Below are positions 17,637 to 26,663 of a DNA stretch of 64,000 nt, one piece after another. Origin of the DNA: Achromobacter xylosoxidans. GTDB taxonomy: Bacteria; Pseudomonadota; Gammaproteobacteria; Burkholderiales; Burkholderiaceae_B. Location: contig NZ_MTLG01000071.1 in assembly GCF_002192695.1 (NCBI RefSeq), forward strand, positions 1-64,000, written 5' to 3'. Below the pieces are notes generated by a model. It did not search any database and was not told the DNA's origin. It was given only the letters and a program-made list of their open reading frames with translations. The position numbers and the translations under genes are program-made. Positions within the stretch are counted from its first letter, which is position 1. The number at the start of each line of letters is the position of its first letter.

Positions 17637-19022
17637 TTACTTGGACTTGCTCAAGGCCGCGAACTGTTGGGTCAGATAATTGGCGGTGGCGGTCTGTTGA
17701 GACACGAATTTTTCCAATTGAACGAATTGGGCGCGCATGGTCGCCATGGAGGCGTCGCTGCTGGACCTGGCGCGTGCGAGCTGATCCTTGACGTCCTTGA
17801 TCGATTCGGTCAAGCCGTCTTGACGGATCTTGATTGAACCCTTGTCACCCAGCATGCCTTTTGCTGCCGCGGTGAACTGTGCGGTGAGTCCGTTGGCCGA
17901 GGTCATAATGCGTTTGACGTCGGCGGGGTTTTCGGTCAACGCCTTGTCGAGCTGCTTTTGATCGATCTTCAACGTGCCGGTCTTCGGGTCTAGCGCGACC
18001 CCCAGGTCCGCCAGCGTGCGCAGCGACCCTTCCGAGGTCGCGATTCGCAGTGCGTTGGACATGGTGGATTGGATGCCGCGAGTCGTGCTGTCGCCGGTCA
18101 GCGCCTGATTGGTTTCGGCCTTGACGTCGAATGCCGTGTGCTTGGCAATGGTGTTTTGCAGTGAGTTGTACGCATTCACGAAGTCCTGCACGGCCGTGCT
18201 TGCGACGCTTGTGTCGCTTTCCAGCTTCAAGGTGATCGGCTTGCCTGCCTCGGTCGTTGCCGTCAGGTTCAAGGTCAGGCCATCGATAGCGCTGGAAATG
18301 CTGTTGCTGCCGCTCTTGACCACAATGCCGTTGACTTCTATTTCGGCGTCCACAGGAGCGGTCTGTTGCGCCATTTTCGGGCTGGTATCAGCAGGGTCCT
18401 TGTTGTAGTTCAGGATGTCCTTGAGTTTTTGGTCGCCGGTTACGGTAATCGACTTCACTGACGCCTGTTCGCCCGTGTCCTTGGCGCTCAGCATCAGATA
18501 GCTGCCGCCGCTGCCATCATTGATGATGGTGGCGCGCACGCCGACCTTGTCGTCAGCATTGATTGCATTGGCGATGCCGTTGAGCGACGTGTCGTTCTTC
18601 AGGTCGATGGTGCGCTTTTCGCCATTGGTCAGTTCAATCGTGAACGAGCCGGTTGCGCCGTTGGACGCTTTCCGGTCCGCGACCACGCCGGATTGCAGCG
18701 TGTGTGCGGTGGCCAGCCTGTTTACCTTGATGGAGTATTCGCCCTTCGTGGCGCCATCGGCGCCCACGGTCGCGGTCAAGCCGCTGCCGGATACGTTGGC
18801 CTTCACGGCGTTCAAGACGGAATTCTTGCCTAGTGCTTCGGCGGTTTTTTGCACGGCTTCCACCGCGCTCTGGATTTGGCCAAAGGCGCTTACGCGAGCT
18901 TCATAGCTCGCTTGACGGTCCGTGTACAGACTAAGCTTCTTTTCCTCGACAGCTTGGAGCTTTTTGAGGATGTCTTCCAAAGGAAGTCCGGTGGTCGAGC
19001 CGAGGTTGGTGATAGAAGCCAT
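17637..19022 (-). CDS. fliD: Flagellar filament cap protein FliD
   Basis: A 461-residue cap protein. It opens with SITNLGSTTGLPLEDILKKLQAVEEKKL, the FliD N-terminal coiled region, and ends with the coiled C-terminus (RARSSSDASMATMRAQFVQLEKFVSQQ). The central part is Ser/Thr/Gly/Ala-rich, as expected for an exposed domain. AAGGAA six bases before the ATG supports the start. I found no sigma-28 consensus in the 143 bases upstream. Confidence 0.95.
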   Translation of the reverse strand: MASITNLGSTTGLPLEDILKKLQAVEEKKLSLYTDRQASYEARVSAFGQIQSAVEAVQKTAEALGKNSVLNAVKANVSGSGLTATVGADGATKGEYSIKVNRLATAHTLQSGVVADRKASNGATGSFTIELTNGEKRTIDLKNDTSLNGIANAINADDKVGVRATIINDGSGGSYLMLSAKDTGEQASVKSITVTGDQKLKDILNYNKDPADTSPKMAQQTAPVDAEIEVNGIVVKSGSNSISSAIDGLTLNLTATTEAGKPITLKLESDTSVASTAVQDFVNAYNSLQNTIAKHTAFDVKAETNQALTGDSTTRGIQSTMSNALRIATSEGSLRTLADLGVALDPKTGTLKIDQKQLDKALTENPADVKRIMTSANGLTAQFTAAAKGMLGDKGSIKIRQDGLTESIKDVKDQLARARSSSDASMATMRAQFVQLEKFVSQQTATANYLTQQFAALSKSK

Positions 19023-19165
19023 GTGAAATTCCTTCCTAGCGATGCGATTTTGTCAAAAATATGGTGCCGGCGATTGGCCGGGTAAGGGCATAAGGCGGGC
19101 CTAATTCGACGCTTCCGGATCCAGGCTCACTCCGGACGGGCATTCGAGCCGATTTCGGGGGCGGA

Positions 19166-19543
19166 TCAGGCAGAGGTCTTGATGCCGTTTCCTTGCATGT
19201 TGACGATCATTTTGGCGATTTTCAGCAATGTTTCGCTGGGGATCGTGCGGATGACATCGCCCGACTCCGCATCTACCACAGAGACCACGACTTGATGCAC
19301 GTTGGGGTCGACTTCGAACTTCAACTGCGTGGACCAGGCTTTCATCTGATCGTTGATTTCGTCCAGAGCCTTGTCCAGGGGTAGCTTCTGCGAGTCGGAC
19401 TGATCCGACGTCGCGTTGTCCGAAGCCCCGCTGTTCGTTGCGGCGGCCGTGGGCACGACGCTCACGGCGGGGTCCGGCACGAGCGGCGCGGGGGCGACCG
19501 GCGCTGGCGCAAACGATGCAGGGGCTATGGGGGTTACGGCCAT
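19166..19543 (-). CDS. flaG: FlaG family flagellar protein
   Basis: A 125-residue protein. The second half (KALDEINDQMKAWSTQLKFEVDPNVHQVVVSVVDAESGDVIRTIPSETLLKIAKMI) is the FlaG domain, which influences filament length. The first half is an Ala/Pro/Ser linker. The ATG at 19543 is chosen over a GTG two codons earlier because GGAG lies five bases before it. It precedes fliD, its usual neighbour. Confidence 0.92.
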   Translation of the reverse strand: MAVTPIAPASFAPAPVAPAPLVPDPAVSVVPTAAATNSGASDNATSDQSDSQKLPLDKALDEINDQMKAWSTQLKFEVDPNVHQVVVSVVDAESGDVIRTIPSETLLKIAKMIVNMQGNGIKTSA

Positions 19544-19652
19544 GATCACTCCAACGGCGATGTGGGCGTCTCGGAGGAACGCGCTGTTTTCAGGGAATTC
19601 TCAGCTACGATTACGGCAGGCCCGCAGGGAACTTTAGCCACCGGCGAGCCAG

Positions 19653-20423
19653 ATGTTTCACGTGCTAAACAGTTCGGACCGGGTAATGAGTGTCAAGACG
19701 GCGCTGCGAGTCATCGAAATCATCGAAACCTATGCCCGCGAAAAGCGCGCGCTGCCGCTATCGGAGCTGGCCCGGCTGCTGGATGTGCCGGTGTCGAGCT
19801 GCCTGGCGCTAATCCGCACGCTGACCGGCTTGGGCTATCTGTATGAAACCGGGCGGCGCCAGGGCTATTACCCGACCGGCAGGCTGCTGGCCATGGCGCA
19901 GCGCATCGCCCGCGCCGACCCGGTGCTGGACCGGGTCTATCCCAGTCTCACGGAATTAAGGGACGCTACGCGCGAAACGATTGTTTTCGCCAAGCTGAGC
20001 CAGGATGGCCGGGTGGTGTACCTGGACGTGCTGGATTCGCCCCATACGATCAGATACGCGCCGGTTGCCGGTGAGTTCAAAGACGTTCACGCTAATTCGC
20101 TGGGGAAGGCGTTGCTGTCCCTGCTGGACGAGCCGGCCCGCGACACCATGCTTGCGAGCATGACCATGACCCGCCACAACGAGCGCACGCTGGTCACGCG
20201 CGAGGCGCTGCTGGCGGACCTGGACCTGTCGCGCCAGCGCGGCTGGTTCATGAACAGCGGCGAGTCCATCGCGGACGTGGGCGCGATCGCCTGGCCGGTC
20301 ACGCTGTCCGGCGAGCACTACGCGATTTCGGTGGGCGGGCCGATCTATCGGATCGAGCCGCAACAGGAGGCCTATGCGCGCATCCTGCGCTCGGCCTGCA
20401 CCGCGCTGGAGCAGCAGGCCTGA
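19653..20423 (+). CDS. IclR family transcriptional regulator
   Basis: A 256-residue regulator. The N-terminal winged helix-turn-helix (TALRVIEIIETYAREKRALPLSELARLLDVPVSSCLALIRTLTGLGYL) is followed by an IclR effector domain. A second in-frame ATG at 19686 lies right before the DNA-binding domain and could be the true start; neither has a convincing ribosome site. It is divergent from flaG and convergent with the acyl-CoA dehydrogenase operon, so it most likely controls that catabolic cluster. The ligand is unknown. Confidence 0.9.
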   Translation: MFHVLNSSDRVMSVKTALRVIEIIETYAREKRALPLSELARLLDVPVSSCLALIRTLTGLGYLYETGRRQGYYPTGRLLAMAQRIARADPVLDRVYPSLTELRDATRETIVFAKLSQDGRVVYLDVLDSPHTIRYAPVAGEFKDVHANSLGKALLSLLDEPARDTMLASMTMTRHNERTLVTREALLADLDLSRQRGWFMNSGESIADVGAIAWPVTLSGEHYAISVGGPIYRIEPQQEAYARILRSACTALEQQA

Positions 20424-20436
20424 CGGGCAGGCCTGC
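20414..20436. terminator. Hairpin between convergent iclR-type gene and acyl-CoA dehydrogenase
   Basis: GCAGGCC (20414-20420) pairs with GGCCTGC (20430-20436), overlapping the stop of the regulator gene. It is in a 34-base gap between convergent genes. No T-run follows. Confidence 0.4.
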
Positions 20437-20457
20437 GCGACCATCAAACGGCGCCGC

Positions 20458-21624
20458 TCAGTACGACTTGGGCAGCCCCAGCACTTTTTCCGCGATGAAG
20501 CACATGATCAGCTGCGGGCTGACCGGCGCAATGCGGGGAATGAAGCTCTCCCGCAGCAGGCGCTCCACGTGGTATTCCTTGGCGTAGCCCATGCCGCCCA
20601 GGGTCATGACCGCAGTCTGGCAGGCGTTGTAGCCGGCTTCCGCCGCCAGGTATTTGGCGGAGTTGGCGTAGGGGCCGCAGGGCTTGCCCGCGTCATACAG
20701 GCTGGCGGCCTTGAACACCATCAGGTCGGCGGCTTCCAATTGCATCCAGGCCTGGGCCAGCGGGTGCTGGATGCCCTGGTTCTGGCCGATGGGGCGGCCG
20801 AACACGGTGCGTTCGCCGGCGTACTTCACCGCCCGGTCCAGCGCGGCCCGGCCGATGCCCACCGCTTCGGCCGCGATCAGGATGCGCTCGGGGTTCAGGC
20901 CGTGCAGAATGTATTCGAAGCCCCGGCCTTCCTCGCCGATGCGGTCGGCCACCGGGATGCGCAGGCCGTCGATGAACAGCATGTTCGAGTCCACCGCCTT
21001 GCGGCCCATTTTCTCGATTTCGCGGACTTCTATCTTGCCGCGGTCCAGGTCCGTATAGAAGAGCGACAGGCCCTGGGTGGGCTTTTCCACGTCTGACAGC
21101 GGGGTGGTGCGCGCCAGCAGCAGCATCTTGTGGGCGACCTGGGCCGTCGAGATCCATATCTTGCGGCCGTGCACCACGTATTCGTCGCCCTGGCGCACGG
21201 CGCGGGTGCTGAGCTTGGTGGTGTCCAGCCCGGCGTCGGGTTCAGTGACGGCGAAGCAGGCTTTCTCGCGGCCGGCGATCAGGGGCTCCAGCCAGCGGCG
21301 GCGTTGTTCATCGCTGCCGAAGACCACCACCGGATTCAGTCCGAAGATGTTCATATGGACGGCCGAGGCGCCGGTGAAGCCCGCGCCGGAAGCCGCAATG
21401 GTCTGCATCATCAGCGCCGCCTCGGTCATGCCCAGGCCCGCGCCGCCATATTCCTGCGGCATGGCGATGCCCAGCCAGCCGTCGCGCGCCAGGTCGGCGT
21501 GCAGGGGCTCGGGGAAGCCGCCTTCGCGGTCGCGTTCCAGCCAGTATTCGTCGGGATAGCGCTCGCAGATGCGGGCCACGGCGTCCCGCAGCGCCAACTG
21601 GTCGGGGGTGAATTCGAAGTCCAT
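20458..21624 (-). CDS. Acyl-CoA dehydrogenase family flavoprotein (non-canonical active site)
   Basis: A 388-residue protein with the full acyl-CoA dehydrogenase fold: CFAVTEPDAGLDTTKLSTRA in the FAD/substrate region and the C-terminal TLGGMGYAKEYHVERLLRE motif. In most family members the next segment is I-x-E-G-T-S-E with the catalytic glutamate. Here it reads RIAPVSPQLIM, so proline sits where that glutamate would be. It may use a base elsewhere or catalyse another reaction. It shares a one-base stop/start overlap with the CoA-transferase gene, so the two probably act on the same CoA ester. Confidence 0.88.
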   Translation of the reverse strand: MDFEFTPDQLALRDAVARICERYPDEYWLERDREGGFPEPLHADLARDGWLGIAMPQEYGGAGLGMTEAALMMQTIAASGAGFTGASAVHMNIFGLNPVVVFGSDEQRRRWLEPLIAGREKACFAVTEPDAGLDTTKLSTRAVRQGDEYVVHGRKIWISTAQVAHKMLLLARTTPLSDVEKPTQGLSLFYTDLDRGKIEVREIEKMGRKAVDSNMLFIDGLRIPVADRIGEEGRGFEYILHGLNPERILIAAEAVGIGRAALDRAVKYAGERTVFGRPIGQNQGIQHPLAQAWMQLEAADLMVFKAASLYDAGKPCGPYANSAKYLAAEAGYNACQTAVMTLGGMGYAKEYHVERLLRESFIPRIAPVSPQLIMCFIAEKVLGLPKSY

Positions 21625-22853
21625 CAGTCGTTTCCATCCAAGGTGATGCCGCGGGCCGCCATGGCGTCGATGCGGGCATGGTCATAGCCGGCCTCGGCCA
21701 GCACTTCGCGGCTGTGCTGGCCCAGCCTGGGGGCGGGGCGGCGCAGTGAGGTGGGGGTGCTTTCGTACTTGCCCAGCGGAGCGGTGGTGCGGATCGGACC
21801 TTCGCTGGGGTGATCCATGGTCCGGATGAAGCCGGTCGCCGCCAGGTGCTCGTCCTGCAGCAGGTCGTCCACGGAGTAGAGCGGCGAAGCGGGGATGTCC
21901 GCCCGCGCCAGGCCTTCCAGCCAGTCCTGGCTGCATCGGGTGGCGATGATGTCGGCGACAAAGGCATAGACCTCGCCAATGTGGGCGGCGCGCGCGCCGT
22001 GGGAGCTGAAGCGCGGGTCCCGCGACAATTCGGGCCGGCCGATCAGGTCGAAGAAGTTGCGCCAGTGCTTGTCGTTATAGATCAGCAGGCTGATGTAGCC
22101 GTCGGCCGTGGCGTAGGGGCGGCGATGCGGCGCCAGCAGGCGCGCATAGCCGGTGGGCCCCAGCGGCGGCTCGAAGGTGGCGCCGCCGAGATGATCGCCC
22201 AGCACCAGGTGGGCCATGCCTTCGAACATGGGGATTTCCACCTGCTGGCCTTGTCCCGTCCCGCGAGCGTGCAACACCGCGGACACGAGCGCGACGCCCA
22301 CGTGCAGGCCGACCGCGCGGTCGGCCAGGGTCAGCGGCGCGTAGCGCGGCACGTCCCCGCTCTGCTGGGCGGAAAGCGCGGCGATGCCGGTCTGGCCCTG
22401 GATCAGGTCGTCGTAGGCGGGCCGTCCGGCGTAGGGGCCGGCCTCGCCATAGCCGTAGGCGCCCAGATAGACGATGCGCGGATTGCGCGCCGCCACCGCC
22501 TCGTAGGACAAGCCCAGCCTGGCCATCGCCTGCGGGCGGATGTTGTAGAGCAGGGCATCGCAGCTTTCGGCCAGCTTCAGGCAGGCCGCAAGCCCCTCGG
22601 GCGTCTTCAGGTCCAGCACCACCGATCGCTTGTTGCGGTTCAGGTGCAGGTAGATGTGGCCCATGCCGGGGTTGCGCATGGGGCCGACGGCCCGCATGTT
22701 GTCGCCGGCCGGCGGTTCGACCTTGATGACGTCCGCGCCCAGGTCAGCCAGGACCTGGGTGGCGTAGGGCCCCATCACCACTGTGCTCAGGTCCAGGATG
22801 CGCACGCCCGCCAGCGGGCCGCCGGGAGTGTCGGATTGCGGCCGCTCGCTCAT
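21624..22853 (-). CDS. CaiB/BaiF family (class III) CoA-transferase
   Basis: A 409-residue protein with the class III CoA-transferase N-terminus (PLAGVRILDLSTVVMGPYATQVLADLGADVIKVEPPAGD) and LHLNRNKRSVVLDLKTPEG. The region around RPAYDDLIQGQTGI holds the aspartate expected to carry the CoA adduct. It would move CoA onto a carboxylic acid. The ATG at 22853 overlaps the stop of the Bug-protein gene as ATGA, so uptake and activation are coupled. The specific acid is not evident. Confidence 0.93.
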   Translation of the reverse strand: MSERPQSDTPGGPLAGVRILDLSTVVMGPYATQVLADLGADVIKVEPPAGDNMRAVGPMRNPGMGHIYLHLNRNKRSVVLDLKTPEGLAACLKLAESCDALLYNIRPQAMARLGLSYEAVAARNPRIVYLGAYGYGEAGPYAGRPAYDDLIQGQTGIAALSAQQSGDVPRYAPLTLADRAVGLHVGVALVSAVLHARGTGQGQQVEIPMFEGMAHLVLGDHLGGATFEPPLGPTGYARLLAPHRRPYATADGYISLLIYNDKHWRNFFDLIGRPELSRDPRFSSHGARAAHIGEVYAFVADIIATRCSQDWLEGLARADIPASPLYSVDDLLQDEHLAATGFIRTMDHPSEGPIRTTAPLGKYESTPTSLRRPAPRLGQHSREVLAEAGYDHARIDAMAARGITLDGND

Positions 22854-23821
22854 TGCTGCTCGATCCCTGCGTCGCGGATCAGCTTGCCCCACAGGTCCAG
22901 CTGCGCGCCGACGAACTGGGAGAAAGCTTGCGGCGTGCTGGAGAAGGCGTCGAACCCTAGACCCGCCAACCGTTTTTTCACGTCGGGCTTGGCGACCACC
23001 TGATTGATCGCGGCATTCAGCTTGGCCACGATCTCCGGCGGCATGCCGGCGGGGCCGAAGTAGCCGTTCCAGGAGTTGAGGTCGAAATCCTGCACGCCGG
23101 ATTCGGCCATGGACGGCAGGTCCGGGACGATCGCGCTGCGTTCGGCGGTAGATACGGCCAGCGCGCGCAACTGGCCCGATTGCACGAAGGGCAGGCCCGA
23201 GGCCAGGTCGGTGAACATGAAATCGACCTGGCCGCCGACCACGTCGGTCAAGCCTTGCGGCGTGCCTTTATAGGGCACGTGCAGGATGTCGATCTTGGCG
23301 CGGTTGGCCAGCGTGGCGCCGGCGACGATGCCGGTGCTGTTGCCGCTGGCATAGGTGATGCGGCCGGGCCGCTGGCGCGCGTCGGCGACCAGTTCGCCCA
23401 CGGTTTTCCACGGCCGCTTGGGGTTCACCACCAGGATGAAGGGCAGGTTGCCGCCGCGGGCGATGGGGGTGAAGTCCTTGACCGGATCGTAGGGCACGTT
23501 CTTCATCAGCCAGGGGGCGGCGGAATGCGAGGTGTTGGTGGTGACGAACAGCGTGTAGCCGTCCGGCTTGGCGCGCGCCACGTAATTGGCTGCGATGGTG
23601 GCGTTGGCCCCGGGCTTGTTTTCCACCACGACCTGCTGGCCCAGGATGTTGCCCAGCTCGGCGCCGAAGATGCGGCCCACGGCGTCGGTGCCGGATCCGG
23701 CGGGAAAGGGGACGATCAGGGTGATGGGTTTGGTGGGGTAGTCGGCGCCGTGGACGGCGGGGCTGGCGACCAGCGCTGCGCCGCTGATGAGGGCGGCGCC
23801 CAACAGGTTTAGAGGGCTCAT
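22850..23821 (-). CDS. Bug family (TctC-type) periplasmic solute-binding protein
   Basis: A 323-residue protein. A signal peptide (LLGAALISGAALVASPAVHGA) is followed by DYPTKPITLIVPFPAGSGTDAVGR, the typical start of mature Bug proteins, which are greatly expanded in Bordetella and Achromobacter. They bind carboxylates and related small molecules. No TctAB genes are adjacent, though a tctAB pair lies at 34.4-36.5 kb. It heads the operon with the CoA-transferase and dehydrogenase. Confidence 0.94.
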   Translation of the reverse strand: MSPLNLLGAALISGAALVASPAVHGADYPTKPITLIVPFPAGSGTDAVGRIFGAELGNILGQQVVVENKPGANATIAANYVARAKPDGYTLFVTTNTSHSAAPWLMKNVPYDPVKDFTPIARGGNLPFILVVNPKRPWKTVGELVADARQRPGRITYASGNSTGIVAGATLANRAKIDILHVPYKGTPQGLTDVVGGQVDFMFTDLASGLPFVQSGQLRALAVSTAERSAIVPDLPSMAESGVQDFDLNSWNGYFGPAGMPPEIVAKLNAAINQVVAKPDVKKRLAGLGFDAFSSTPQAFSQFVGAQLDLWGKLIRDAGIEQQ

Positions 23822-23889
23822 GGTTTTGTCTCCTGTGTGCTTGGGGTCCAGGCGCGGTTTCTGCGTCCGCTGCCCGGGGCTGCGCCGCG

Positions 23890-24306
23890 TCAGGCGGCTG
23901 GGGGTGGCGCCGGAAAGCCGCGTATCACGCGGTCTGGGGATTCTTCATAAGGGGGCGTGTAGATCACCAGCAGGCGGGCGGGCTCATCGCTGGTGACGGT
24001 GAAGACGTGCGGAATGTCCGGAGGGAAGTAGCAGCAGTCGCCCGGCCCCATGTCGGCCCATTCGTCCTGTACCTGCGCGCGCGCCGTGCCGGACAGCAGG
24101 TAGCAGACCTGTTCGATGCCGGGGTGGGCGTGCGGTAGCGCGCCCTTGCCCTTGTCGATCACGCCCAGCAGCACCTCCACGCCCCGCGAGCCGACGGTGT
24201 CCGGGCCGATCAGGCGCCGGTTCAGGGTGCCGGTGTGGTTGGCGGGGTGGTAGCCGGGCACGTCGGCCTCGCGCACCAGCCAAGCGGGGGTCTTGCTTTG
24301 CGTCAT
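23890..24306 (-). CDS. Cupin-domain protein
   Basis: A 138-residue single-cupin protein. Motif 1 residues are in LPHAHPGIEQVCYLLSGTARAQV and motif 2 in GDCCYFPPDIPHVF, giving His/Glu/His metal ligands. Function could be sugar- or acid-modifying or regulatory; the sequence does not decide. The ATG at 24306 is chosen because GGA lies just upstream and the earlier in-frame start has no ribosome site. It lies 68 bases upstream of the Bug gene and may be co-transcribed with it. Confidence 0.85.
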   Translation of the reverse strand: MTQSKTPAWLVREADVPGYHPANHTGTLNRRLIGPDTVGSRGVEVLLGVIDKGKGALPHAHPGIEQVCYLLSGTARAQVQDEWADMGPGDCCYFPPDIPHVFTVTSDEPARLLVIYTPPYEESPDRVIRGFPAPPPAA

Positions 24307-24322
24307 GTTTGATCCAATTAAA

Positions 24323-24357
24323 TTTCCATACGTGAAATTATTTTTATGTATGAGAAA
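24323..24357. promoter_or_regulatory. Inverted repeat upstream of the cupin gene
   Basis: TTTCCATAC (24323-24331) and GTATGAGAAA (24348-24357) form an imperfect inverted repeat in an AT-rich block 17 to 51 bases before the cupin start. It could be an operator, possibly for the nearby IclR regulator; this is inference. Confidence 0.4.
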
Positions 24358-24470
24358 AATAGTGGCAAGCAATTTTTCGGTGGGGATACCTTGCCGCCCC
24401 CTGGGGGATTAGGGAAAACACCGTGCGTGGACTGCTAAAATCGAAGGCTGATCTCACTTACGGCCCTGTC

Positions 24471-25781
24471 ATGTCTTCTGCCCGCACGCCCGACGTTTCC
24501 GCCACCCTGTCCGATTGGCTGCAGTACCTGGAATCGATCCACGCCACCGCGATCGACATGGGCCTGGACCGGGTGCGCGAGGTGGCCGGGCGCCTGGGGC
24601 TGGAGCTTTCCGGCGTGAAGTTCGTCGTCGGCGGCACCAACGGCAAGGGTTCCACCTGTGCCATGCTGGAGGCGATCCTGCTTGCGGCCGGCTACAAGGT
24701 CGGGCTGTACACGTCCCCGCACCTGATCAACTTCAACGAACGCGCCCGCATCAACGGGCAGATCGCCACGGACGAGGCCTTGATCACCCAGTTCCAGGCG
24801 GTCGAGGCCGCGCGCGGCGACGTGTCGCTGACCTATTTCGAGTTCACCACGCTGGCGATCCTGCGGCTGTTCTCGCAGTCGAAGCTGGACGCCGTGGTGC
24901 TGGAAGTCGGCCTGGGCGGGCGGCTGGACGCCGTCAACATCATCGACGCCGACTGCTCCATCGTCACCAGCGTGGACCTGGACCACACCGACTGGCTGGG
25001 CGATACGCGCGAAAAGATCGGATTCGAAAAAGCCCACATCTATCGCAGCGGCCGCCCGGCCATCTGCAGCGATCCGATGCCGCCGCAATCGCTGCTGGAC
25101 CACGTCAAGGAGATCGGCGCCGACCTGTGGTTGTTCGGCCATGATTTCAACTATTCCGGCGACCGCCAGCAATGGGCCTACGGTGGGCGCGAACAACGCC
25201 GCAATTCCCTGGCCTATCCGGCGCTGCGCGGCGCCAACCAGTTGCTGAACGCTTCGGCCGCGCTGGCGGCGCTGGAGTCGGTGCGCGACCGCTTGCCGGT
25301 GCCGCAGCAGGCCGTGCGCCTGGGGCTGTTGCAGGCGTCGCTGCCGGGCCGCTTCCAGATCCTGCCGGGCCAGCCCGCGGTCATCCTGGACGTGGCGCAC
25401 AACCCGCACGCCGCGGCGGTGCTGGCGCAAAACCTGGACAACATGGGCTTCCATCCGTACACCCATGCGGTGTTCGGCATGCTCAACGACAAGGACCTGG
25501 CCGGCGTCGTCGCCAAGCTCGGCACCCGCGTTGACAACTGGTATTGCGCCGGCCTGCCGGGTCCGCGCGGCACGTCTGGAGTAGCGTTGGCCGAACAGGT
25601 CGCCGCGGCGCTGCCGCCGGCGCCCGCTGATGGCGAAAAACCGGGCATCGCGGCGTACGCGGATCCTGCCCTGGCCTTTGCGGCGGCGCGCGAACGGGCA
25701 GGGGAGAATGATAGAATCGTAGTGTTCGGCTCGTTTCTCACCGTAGCCTCGGTTTTGCAGGCTCTGGGTCGCAAGGCATAG
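24471..25781 (+). CDS. folC: Bifunctional folylpolyglutamate/dihydrofolate synthase FolC
   Basis: A 436-residue Mur-ligase-family enzyme that makes dihydrofolate and adds glutamates to folates. The P-loop is in VVGGTNGKGSTCAML, followed by GLYTSPHLINFNERARING, both FolC signatures. SVDLDHTDWLGDTREKIGFEKA is the ligase motif with the Mg-binding His. The ATG at 24471 begins the family-like region; an in-frame GTG at 24423 is possible. It is followed by dedD and cvpA, the usual folC neighbours. Confidence 0.95.
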   Translation: MSSARTPDVSATLSDWLQYLESIHATAIDMGLDRVREVAGRLGLELSGVKFVVGGTNGKGSTCAMLEAILLAAGYKVGLYTSPHLINFNERARINGQIATDEALITQFQAVEAARGDVSLTYFEFTTLAILRLFSQSKLDAVVLEVGLGGRLDAVNIIDADCSIVTSVDLDHTDWLGDTREKIGFEKAHIYRSGRPAICSDPMPPQSLLDHVKEIGADLWLFGHDFNYSGDRQQWAYGGREQRRNSLAYPALRGANQLLNASAALAALESVRDRLPVPQQAVRLGLLQASLPGRFQILPGQPAVILDVAHNPHAAAVLAQNLDNMGFHPYTHAVFGMLNDKDLAGVVAKLGTRVDNWYCAGLPGPRGTSGVALAEQVAAALPPAPADGEKPGIAAYADPALAFAAARERAGENDRIVVFGSFLTVASVLQALGRKA

Positions 25782-25844
25782 GCAACAGCGGGTCAATCGC
25801 GTCCAGGCGGCCCGCCGCCATATCGCCGCAAGGAATTCTCCTCC

Positions 25845-26663
25845 ATGGGTTTTTTCAAACGCAAAGATCCTGCCGACCAGGCGCAGTCCTCCAAGCGAGC
25901 GGCAGTGCCCAGCGAGGTGCAGGCTGCGGAGCTGCGCGGCCGCGCGCGGCGCAGGCTGGCAGGCGCCGTCGCGCTGGTGCTGGCAGCCGTCATCATCCTG
26001 CCCATGGTGCTCGATTCGCAGCCCACGCCCGTCGACGACAACATTCCCATCAGGGTGCCGGAACGCAATACGCCGTTCCAGCCGCAAGTCAGCGAACCCC
26101 AGGTCGCCGCGCCGCAGACGCCCGCGCCGGGCAGCGCCGCGCCGACGGATCCTGCGGCGGCCATTCCCACGCCGCCTCCGGTCACGTCCGCGCAGCCGCC
26201 AGCAACGACGACGCCTCCGGCCGCGCAACCTGCGACGCCGCCTGCGACGGCGGCCGTCACGCCGCCCAAGCCCGAGCCCAAGCCGGCCACGCCGCCCAAG
26301 CCCGAACCCAAGCCCGCCACGCCGGCCAAGCCCGATACCCGTTCGGATGATGGCGCGCGCGCCCTGGCCCTGCTGGAAGGGCGGCAGGCGCCCGCCGCTA
26401 CGACGCCTGCGCCCAAGCCGGCCGCCAAGGGCAATTTCGTGTTGCAGATCGCCGCCTACACCACCTCCGAGGACGCCCAGTCGCGGCGCGGCAAGCTGCA
26501 CCAGGCCGGCGTCACCAACGCATTCGTCGAACAAGCCACCATCAATGGCAAGCAGCAGTACCGTCTGCGGGTGGGGCCGTTCCCCTCGCGCGAGGCGGCG
26601 CAGGCGGCCCAGGCGCGGTTGCGCACCCTGGGCTATGACAATGGTTTCATCGCCGCCCAATAG
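25845..26663 (+). CDS. dedD: SPOR-domain cell-division protein (DedD-like)
   Basis: A 272-residue protein with one membrane segment (LAGAVALVLAAVIILPMVLD), a Pro/Ala/Lys-rich periplasmic linker with repeated PKPEPKPAT units, and a C-terminal SPOR domain (NFVLQIAAYTTSEDAQSRRGKLHQAG to YRLRVGPFPSREAAQAAQARL). SPOR domains bind denuded septal peptidoglycan. Its position between folC and cvpA is the same as dedD in E. coli. Its stop overlaps the cvpA start by one base. Confidence 0.92.
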   Translation: MGFFKRKDPADQAQSSKRAAVPSEVQAAELRGRARRRLAGAVALVLAAVIILPMVLDSQPTPVDDNIPIRVPERNTPFQPQVSEPQVAAPQTPAPGSAAPTDPAAAIPTPPPVTSAQPPATTTPPAAQPATPPATAAVTPPKPEPKPATPPKPEPKPATPAKPDTRSDDGARALALLEGRQAPAATTPAPKPAAKGNFVLQIAAYTTSEDAQSRRGKLHQAGVTNAFVEQATINGKQQYRLRVGPFPSREAAQAAQARLRTLGYDNGFIAAQ

